Of a DNA stretch of 13,152 nucleotides, positions 7,112 to 13,152 are shown one piece after another. The translations under genes were made by a program, and so were the position numbers. This DNA is from Chrysochromulina parva. Taxonomy: Eukaryota > Haptophyta > Prymnesiales > Chrysochromulinaceae. The notes beneath the pieces were generated by a model. It searched no databases, was not told where the DNA came from, and saw only the letters and a program-made list of their open reading frames with translations. Where the stretch lies: positions 1-13,152 of the forward strand of contig PJAB01001635.1 of NCBI GenBank assembly GCA_002887195.1, in the 5' to 3' direction. Each line of letters begins with the position of its first letter. Position 1 is the stretch's first letter.

Positions 7112-8528
7112 ATGAAGACATCGAAGCTCGCGCACCCAGCGACGACGCTCGCGTCGGTGACCATTCACCAAAACCAGCCAGCACGGCGTACCGCCATCGC
7201 CGCGGTATTCATCGCGATGCACGCAATGGCCATCTCGTACTGCGTCACGACGGCGGGCGAGCCGTACCAAGCCGCGCTGGAGCAGAGCTGGCGGCTGGGC
7301 AATTCGAGCAACGCGACGAACGCGACGAATGCGACGCACGCGACGAATGCGACGAACGCGATGACTCTTGAGGGCGTGCTCGCCGGAGCTAAAGATGCCG
7401 CCACCGCCGCGCCCGTCGAGGCGACCAAGGCGGAGCCCGCGGAAGCCGCGGCCGTGGCCACGGGCCCGGGCGGCTTCGGTGATGAGGAGTGGCCCACGGA
7501 GGAGGACGAGGACTTCTTTGGCAGCCCGGGCGCCAACCCCGTGCCGGCGAGCAGTGACTCGCCGACAAAGCTCTCAGGCGAAACACTCCTGTCGCTCGAC
7601 GTCAACGCGTCGGCCAATGCGACGGGCAACGTGACGAAGACGGAGCGGCCGTTGCCGCACGAGTGGTTGCCATCGGCGCTCGCGTGCGCGCTGCTCTTCT
7701 TGAGCGTCACCGCCAACGCCCTCTTCTACCTCCTCTGCCACTGGTCGGTCAGCTTCAAGGCGCGTGCCTTCTATGCGCCCACGAGCGAACCCAAGGTAGG
7801 GCGATCCCTTCTCTTCCTGCCGCTTCCGCACAAGGGGCGGCCGGCCCTCGTGACACTGCGACCGTCGGCGACGCGCGCCAACGGGCTCGCGTGCGAGTAC
7901 CAGCGCCAGCGCTACGAGATCCTACCCCTCGCGGAGGCGTTGGCCACCGCCATGTCCTCCGACCCGCCCTTGACACACACCAAGGGCGCCGAGGTGGCTG
8001 CCTTCGCGGTGCGCCTGACGCGCAGCCCGGTCGACTTACCGCACGCGGCGTACGCGGCGCACGGCGGGCTAGCGAGCCAAGAGGCGTGGCAGAAAGCGTG
8101 CGAGATCTTTGGTCCCAACGTTCTTGCGGTGCCCACGCCACGCTTCATCGACCTGTACGTCGAGCAGCTCCTCTCGCCGCTCGTCATCTTCCAACTCTTC
8201 ACATCGGCGCTCTGGCTGCTCGACGCCGTCTCGATTGGGTTCACAATCTTCCAGGTGGCGATGATCCTGCTGCTCGAGTCCACCTCCGTCTTCCAGCGTC
8301 AAAAGACCCTCCAGACGCTCTCACAGATGTCGGCCAAGCCCTTCCTCATCCCAGTCTACCGTTCGGGCGCGTGGGGCACTTGCCCAACGGATCAGCTGCT
8401 CCCTGGAGACCTCATCTCAATCGCCCCGAACAAGCGCGCCGGCCAGCCCACTGCCATTGCCACACCCGTCGCGCCGGGCGCCGCGCCGGGCCCCGCCACA
8501 AATGCCGTTGCCGTCGCCACGCCCGTGC

Positions 8529-8566
<38 letters not shown>

Positions 8567-11500
8567 TCGCCTTCGTCGGTGCCGCTCGACCTGATCATCC
8601 CTGCGGACGTGCTCGTGCTTCGTGGCTCGGCGGTGGTCAACGAGGCGACCCTCACCGGAGAGTCGGTGCCGCAGATGAAGGATCGTCTCGCCGTGGAGGC
8701 GAGCGCCATGCGCGCGGCGCACGCGGCGGGCGCCGACGCGGCGGCGGCGGCGGTCGGAGGCAAGCGGCTCGACATGAACGGCGCCGATCGAATCCACGTC
8801 ATGTTCGCCGGCACGTCGCTCGTGACGGCGACCGAGGGCAGTGCCGAGGTGGCCGCTCCCGGCGTGCCGCCCACTCCCGACGGCGGCTGCCTCTGCTACG
8901 TGCTGCGTTCGGGCTTTCTTTCGGCTCAAGGGGAGCTGATGATGATGATCGAGTTTTCGCAGCAAAAGGTGAGCGACGACTCGGTGGACACGATGATTGC
9001 TCTCCTCATCCTGCTCGTGTTCGCACTCGCCGCCTCCTTCTTCGTCTTCCGGCGCGGCCTCGAGAAGGGCGACCGCACGACGCACGAGCTCCTCCTCAAG
9101 TGCGTCATCATCGTCACCTCGGTGGTGCCACGCCACTTGCCCATGCAGACGGCGCTCGCGGTCAACACGGCGCTCATGGCGCTGATGAGATCCGGCATCA
9201 TGTGCACGGAACCCTTTCGAGTGCCGACCGCGGGCAAGATCGATGCCATCCTCTTCGACAAGACGGGCACCCTCACGACCGACAAGCTCGTACCCGTCGG
9301 CATCGTCAACCACGACGGCAAGGTCGAGGCCAAGCGCGGCAGCCTTCCCGCAGATTTTGGGGGCTCGCCCACGACGCTCACGACGACGCTGCCCGAGGAG
9401 CTGCCGGTCGCCTCGTCCTCCTCGCGCTGCGCCGTCGTGCTCGCTGGCTGCCACTCGCTCATCGCGGTCGGCGGCATCGCCGAGCTGCTCGGCGACCCGA
9501 TCGAGACGGCCTCGCTCGCGGGCGTGCGATGGTCTTACGACCACGCCACCCAGACCGCGACGCCAGGCGACTTTGCGACGCTCGATCCTTTGATCGCGCG
9601 TCTCAAGAAGCAGCTCGAGCCGCCGGTGAGCCCCGGGATCAAGGTGGATGGCACGCCTGCCGAGCCGCCCCCCCCGATGCCCAAGGAGACCCTCGATAAG
9701 ATCAAGGCCGAGCTTCAGTCCGCCGAAGCGTCCCGCCAGAGCGCGACCGAGCTGCGCAAGGCGAGTGACGTGGCCAAGGTCGTGCTCGTCCACCGGCACC
9801 ACTTCTCGTCGGCGCTCGGCCGCATGTGCGCGATCGCCATGGTGTACCCCAGGGAGGGGCCGCCCTCGGCGCAGGTGCTCGCCAAGGGCTCTCCAGAGGC
9901 CATCAAGCGGCTGCTCGCTCCGAGTGCGTGTCCCGCCTGGTACGATGCCAAGTACCGCGCGCTCGCCGAGCGTGGCATGCGGGTGCTCGCTCTGGCGCAC
10001 CGCGAGGCGGGCACGGGCGACGCGCAGGCGGCCGCCCTCGCCGCCGAGCCTCGCGACACTGTGGAGCGCGACCTTGTCTTCGACGGCTTCATCGCGTTTG
10101 CATGCAAGACGCGCGCAGACTCGCCCACCGTCGTGCACGCGCTGATCGAGAGCGCCCACTACGTGGCGATGCTCACGGGCGACGCGCCGCTCACCGCCCT
10201 CCACGTGGCCAAGGAGGTGGGCATCTGCTCCGACAGGCGGCAGGCGCTGCTGCTCGTCAACGACGGCACAGAGGAAGCGCCCGATCTACGCTGGGTACTC
10301 GCCGTCGGCGGCTCGGACGAAACCGTCGCCCCCTTCGACGCGGCGAAGCTTCCCGAGCTTGGCGCCAAGTTTGACCTGATGACGACGGGCGACGCTCTCG
10401 AGGCGGCAGGGGTCGCCTCGGGAGGCGCCTCGTGGTCGCACATGCGCCAGCTGCGCGTCTTCGCCCGCATGTCGCCTTCCGGGAAGGCGACAGTGATCCG
10501 GATGCTCCAGGAGCGATCAGGCTGCAAGGTGCTCATGTGCGGCGACGGTGGGAACGACGTGGGCGCGCTCAAGCAGAGCGACGTGGGGCTCGCGCTGCTC
10601 TCCGGCTACGGCAACACCAACACCTCCGACGAGGAGGTCAAGGCGGGCGCCACCCAAGCCCTCGCCCCCGGCACTCGCGAAGCGCACATGTCGGGGGCCG
10701 AACAGGCGCTCAATCAGAGCGCGCGCAACCTCGCCAAGAAGGCTGCCGAGTCGGCCAGACTGCAGCGCGACGCCCTGAAGGCGAAGCAGAAGGAGCTGCA
10801 GGCGCTGCAGCAGGTGTGGATGAAAGAGGAGATCGACGCGATGACCGCGCGCGGTGAGGAGGTGGGCGCGATGGCCACCTTCCGCGTGATGAAGTCCACC
10901 CTCGGGCGCATGCAACGAGAGCTCTACGCGGAGCGCGTGCGCCTCGCGGCCATCCACGGCAACATCTACGACGACATCAAGAAGGAGGCCATGGGTAACA
11001 TGGAAGAGGCTGGAGAGAGGACGCTTCCGATGGTGCGCCCGGGCGATGCCTCGGTCGCGGCCCCCTTCACCTCGCGCGCGCCTTCGGTGCGCCACATCGT
11101 CGACCTCGTGCGCCAGGGGCGGTGCACACTCCTCTCGGCGCTGCAGCAGCAGCAGATCATGATGCTCGAGAGCACGATCACCGCCTTCGTGTACTCGGCT
11201 CTCTCACTCGAGGGGGCGCGCTCGTCCGAGCGCCAGATGATCGCCTCGTCGTGGCTGCTCATGATCGCACAGCTCGCCTTCTCGTACGCGACCCCGATCG
11301 AGAAGATGCACCCGGAGCGCCCGCTGCGCTCGCTCTTCCACCCGGCAATTGGCTTCTCGATGCTCGGGCAGGCGGCCATCCACCTGTTCGCCATGTACAC
11401 CGCTGTACAGATGGCGCGCGATGTGATGGGCCCCGCCAAGCTGCAGGAGGTGCTCGAGTTCCACCGGCGCGAGCGGCTGCGCGAGCAGCAGCAGGCCCTC

Positions 11501-12082
11501 TCGGACAAGGCGATGGAGGAGGGCGACTACATGGCGTCGATGATGGCGCTCTGGACAACCCCCTTCATGCCCAACCTGCTCAACACGGCGGTGTTCCTCG
11601 TCGAGACCTCGCAGTGCATCGCCGTGCTCCTCGTCAACTACAAGGGGCGGCCGTTCATGAAGGGCATGCTCGAGAACCACCCGCTCTTCCTCTCCGTCTT
11701 TGCGTGTGTCGCCATGTGCGTCTGCTGCGCGTGGGGCGTCTTCCCCGAGCTCAACACGCTCATCCACCTCGAGCCTTTCCCCGACGACGCCTTCCGCTTC
11801 AAGGTGATCGGCCTCGTGCTCGCCTCGCTCTTCGGCACCTTCCTGTGGGACCGGCTTTGCACGTACATCTGGGCGCCGCGCATCTTCCAGGCCATGATGG
11901 ACGAGGCCAAGACGACAAGTTTCGTCGACCTGATGCCCGCGTTCCAGTCGCTCGCCAAGGTGCTCGGCGTCATCGTGATGCTCTCCACCGGCAACCTCCT
12001 CTTCCTCATCATCGGATGGTTCGTGTACAAGAAGTTTAACGAGGCGCAGGCCAAGCAGTTGGCGGAGCAGCAGGGCAGATGA
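7112..12082 (+). CDS. ATP13A1: P5A-type P-type ATPase (SPF1/ATP13A1-like ER transmembrane helix dislocase)
   Basis: A 1656-residue membrane protein in one exon, longer than the roughly 1200 residues usual for P5A. Known P5A pumps sit in the ER and remove misinserted transmembrane helices using ATP. Order: helix Ma (about 26-46), a long loop (47-185) with eight N-glycosylation sequons, helix Mb (186-210) followed by the P5A HWSV motif, M1-M2 (about 350-392), actuator domain with TGES (515-518) interrupted by an Ala-rich insert, M3 (628-648), M4 (about 660-680), CTEPFR and phosphorylation motif DKTGTLT (D716), nucleotide domain with KGSPE (925-929), TGDAPLTA (1022-1029), GDGGND (1144-1149), a charged coiled arm (about 1190-1310) with GDASVAAPFTS, then M5-M10 to near the end. 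The start at 7112 is needed to include Ma; the -3 base is not a purine. Phosphorylation machinery is intact, but the M4 signature PPELPxE reads PRHLPMQ (673-679) and GDGTND reads GDGGND. It could be a diverged paralogue. It is divergent from the FXR-like gene. Confidence 0.93.
7301..7354 (+). repeat. Tandem NAT (Asn-Ala-Thr) codon repeat in the P5A gene
   Basis: AAC/AAT-GCG-ACG units encode sequons at N64, N67, N70, N73 and N79, with one unit changed to HAT. Three more sequons follow at N165, N169 and N173. All lie between helices Ma and Mb, a loop expected in the ER lumen if both termini are cytosolic. Confidence 0.8.
8531..8569 (+). repeat. (GCC)13 trinucleotide run encoding 13 alanines
   Basis: Thirteen GCC codons in a row encode A474-A486, within an Ala/Pro-rich insert (about residues 440-490) in the actuator domain of the P5A ATPase, just before the strand leading to TGES. 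Animal and yeast P5A proteins have only a short turn here. The run is likely length-variable. Confidence 0.9.
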
Positions 12083-13072
12083 TCCGGGAGAGAAAGACGA
12101 CGAGGAGGAAGGGCGACTCTTTCGTTGTGCGAGAGTGCCACGAAGCACACGCGTCGGGATGTGGGACCCCTTTCCCTTTGCTGCCCTTAGATCTCCGCTC
12201 TGCACTGCAATACTTTCTTCTCGCCTAGTGTTTGTCTCTGTTGGCTTTTGTTGGCTACGTGTCACGATGTGGAGCTCATGTGTAGAACATGTGTAGTGCA
12301 TGTCCTGGAGTGGACGGTGGCGTGCTGCCAAGTGCCGCATGGTCCATGGCCGGGCGTGTTGCTATCGTTGGAGGCGGGAGGTGCGCGCGGGGCGACGGCC
12401 GACGCGGAACGGTGCTCGGCGTCCTCGGTGGAGGCAGGAGGGCCGAGAACGCGCGCCGAAGATTTATTCGCGATTCTTCCCCACCCCCGTTGGACGACAC
12501 CGGGAGGGAAGCCTCTGAGATTAACCGCCCGCGTGAAAATAGCGCGCGCGCGACCCGATAGGTTTTGGCCGGCGGACCCTTTTTTTGCGGTTACCTTTGT
12601 TATTAGACCACCACAGATTGCCTCCTCCCCGTCCACACCGTCTAATCGCATACTCAGCATTCAGCGGCATCCACTCAGACTCACACTCAGGATCGACTCA
12701 CGCCTTCGCACCACCGAGAGAGGTAGCAACACGGAGATTTTTTTGCGCGTCCGTGTGTCTGTGAACGTTAACACGACGGACGCGACAGCCGGTGCTACGG
12801 CACTGTTACTGCCCGCTCAGAATACATACACCTTACATGACCCTTGTCTGTCCGTGTGCCAGTCTGTCGTCCCAAATTTGGGAGCACAAAAGCGGGCGCT
12901 TCAAGCTCCTTCGAACGGCGACCCAAATTTCTCCACCGGCCGAAGAGGCTTCCATGTGACAGCGCCTCGGCTGGCGCTGCTACGCAGCCAATCGCGCCGC
13001 CGACGCGCGCCCCGGCCGGCCGAGGGCCCACTGACGCACGCCATAGCCGGCACGCGCGCTCGCGCAGTCACC
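12083..13072. other. Intergenic region downstream of the P5A ATPase gene
   Basis: About 990 bp without a convincing gene. The first part should be the P5A 3' UTR, with a T-rich stretch at 12206-12255 and two CATGTGTAG copies 11 bp apart (12277 and 12288). From about 12565 the composition turns lower in GC, with short T-runs and a CTCAG/ACTCA-rich stretch (12650-12700). A 14-bp palindrome lies at 12870-12883. Short open frames here have Arg/Pro/Ala-rich translations typical of chance frames in GC-rich DNA. Confidence 0.5.
12870..12883. repeat. 14-bp perfect palindrome TCCCAAATTTGGGA with a nearby half copy
   Basis: TCCCAAATTTGGGA is self-complementary. The half-site CCCAAATTT recurs at 12922-12930. 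It lies about 190 bp upstream of a possible gene start at 13073. It could be a protein-binding site; no function is known. Confidence 0.6.
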
Positions 13073-13152
13073 ATGGCCACCGTGCGGCCACCGTCACTTC
13101 CTGAATCACTCCAGGCAGCTGGCAACCTGCTGTGCGCCACGACACTGTCGTC
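13073..13152 (+). CDS. Possible start of a further gene, 3'-partial
   Basis: An ATG in a strong initiation context (CACCATGGCC) opens a frame that runs without a stop to the window edge, giving 26 full codons (MATVRPPSLPESLQAAGNLL and onward). GGCCACCGT occurs twice at the start (13075 and 13086). No domain can be recognised from so short a piece, and an open frame of this length is easily found by chance in GC-rich DNA. Support is the start context and the preceding gene-free space only. Confidence 0.22.
   Translation, partial: MATVRPPSLPESLQAAGNLLCATTLS

Noticed and set aside
7663..9699. A 678-codon plus-strand frame inside the P5A gene
   Set aside because: An overlapping +1/-1 shadow of the ATPase: extremely Arg/Ala-rich, no domain, while the ATPase frame has all family motifs.
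8417..10204. A 595-codon minus-strand frame inside the P5A gene
   Set aside because: Antisense shadow with Arg/His/Gly-rich composition and a poly-Gly run from the GCC repeat; no recognisable motif.
11204..12340. A 378-codon minus-strand frame over the 3' end of the P5A gene
   Set aside because: Antisense shadow rich in Glu, His and Arg with no domain; overlaps conserved M5-M10.
12262..12660. Small open frames on both strands downstream of the P5A gene
   Set aside because: Short, Arg/Pro-rich, overlapping one another on both strands, with no domain; best explained as chance frames in GC-rich DNA.
1..13152. Origin from a giant virus or bacterial contaminant
   Set aside because: DRC2, an ER P5A ATPase and an FXR-like protein are eukaryotic cellular genes, and the gaps of 500-1000 bp between genes do not resemble bacterial operons or compact viral genomes.

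Overview
The window looks like nuclear DNA from a GC-rich flagellated protist or microalga. The coding regions use mostly G- or C-ending codons. The clear gene products are eukaryotic: a flagellar nexin-dynein regulatory subunit, an ER P5A-type ATPase and a Tudor/KH RNA-binding protein of the fragile X type. A haptophyte (or another GC-rich alga) is my best guess, by inference only; nothing here fixes the lineage. All four main genes read as single uninterrupted frames, with no intron needed.

Layout from left to right: (1) bases 1-1683, plus strand, the 3' part of a gene whose open frame enters from the left edge. It encodes a proline-rich region, a short tandem peptide repeat, a Cys4 putative zinc-binding segment and a C-terminal domain resembling ADP-ribosyltransferases, with the usual NAD-contacting Arg apparently replaced by Cys. 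(2) 1684-2424, a convergent intergenic space with a G-run and an AT-rich patch. (3) 2425-3975, minus strand, DRC2/CCDC65, a coiled-coil axonemal protein. (4) 3976-4518, DRC2 upstream region. (5) 4519-6327, minus strand, an FMRP/FXR-like protein with the whole Tudor-Tudor-KH0-KH1-KH2 core and a long Gly/Lys-rich tail. (6) 6328-7111, a divergent promoter region carrying a cluster of related direct and inverted repeats. (7) 7112-12082, plus strand, a 1656-residue P5A ATPase (SPF1/ATP13A1 family) with altered family-signature residues in membrane helix M4 and a glycosylation-sequon repeat in a predicted lumenal loop. (8) 12083-13152, a non-coding stretch, possibly ending with the first codons of another gene.

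The genes do not form an obvious pathway. DRC2 implies a motile flagellum. The P5A ATPase implies quality control of ER membrane proteins. The FXR-like protein implies cytoplasmic mRNA binding. The FXR-like and P5A genes are divergent and share one upstream region. The most notable points are the FMRP-type architecture outside animals, the P5A protein with PRHLPMQ where PPELPxE is expected, and the repeat cluster between these two genes.
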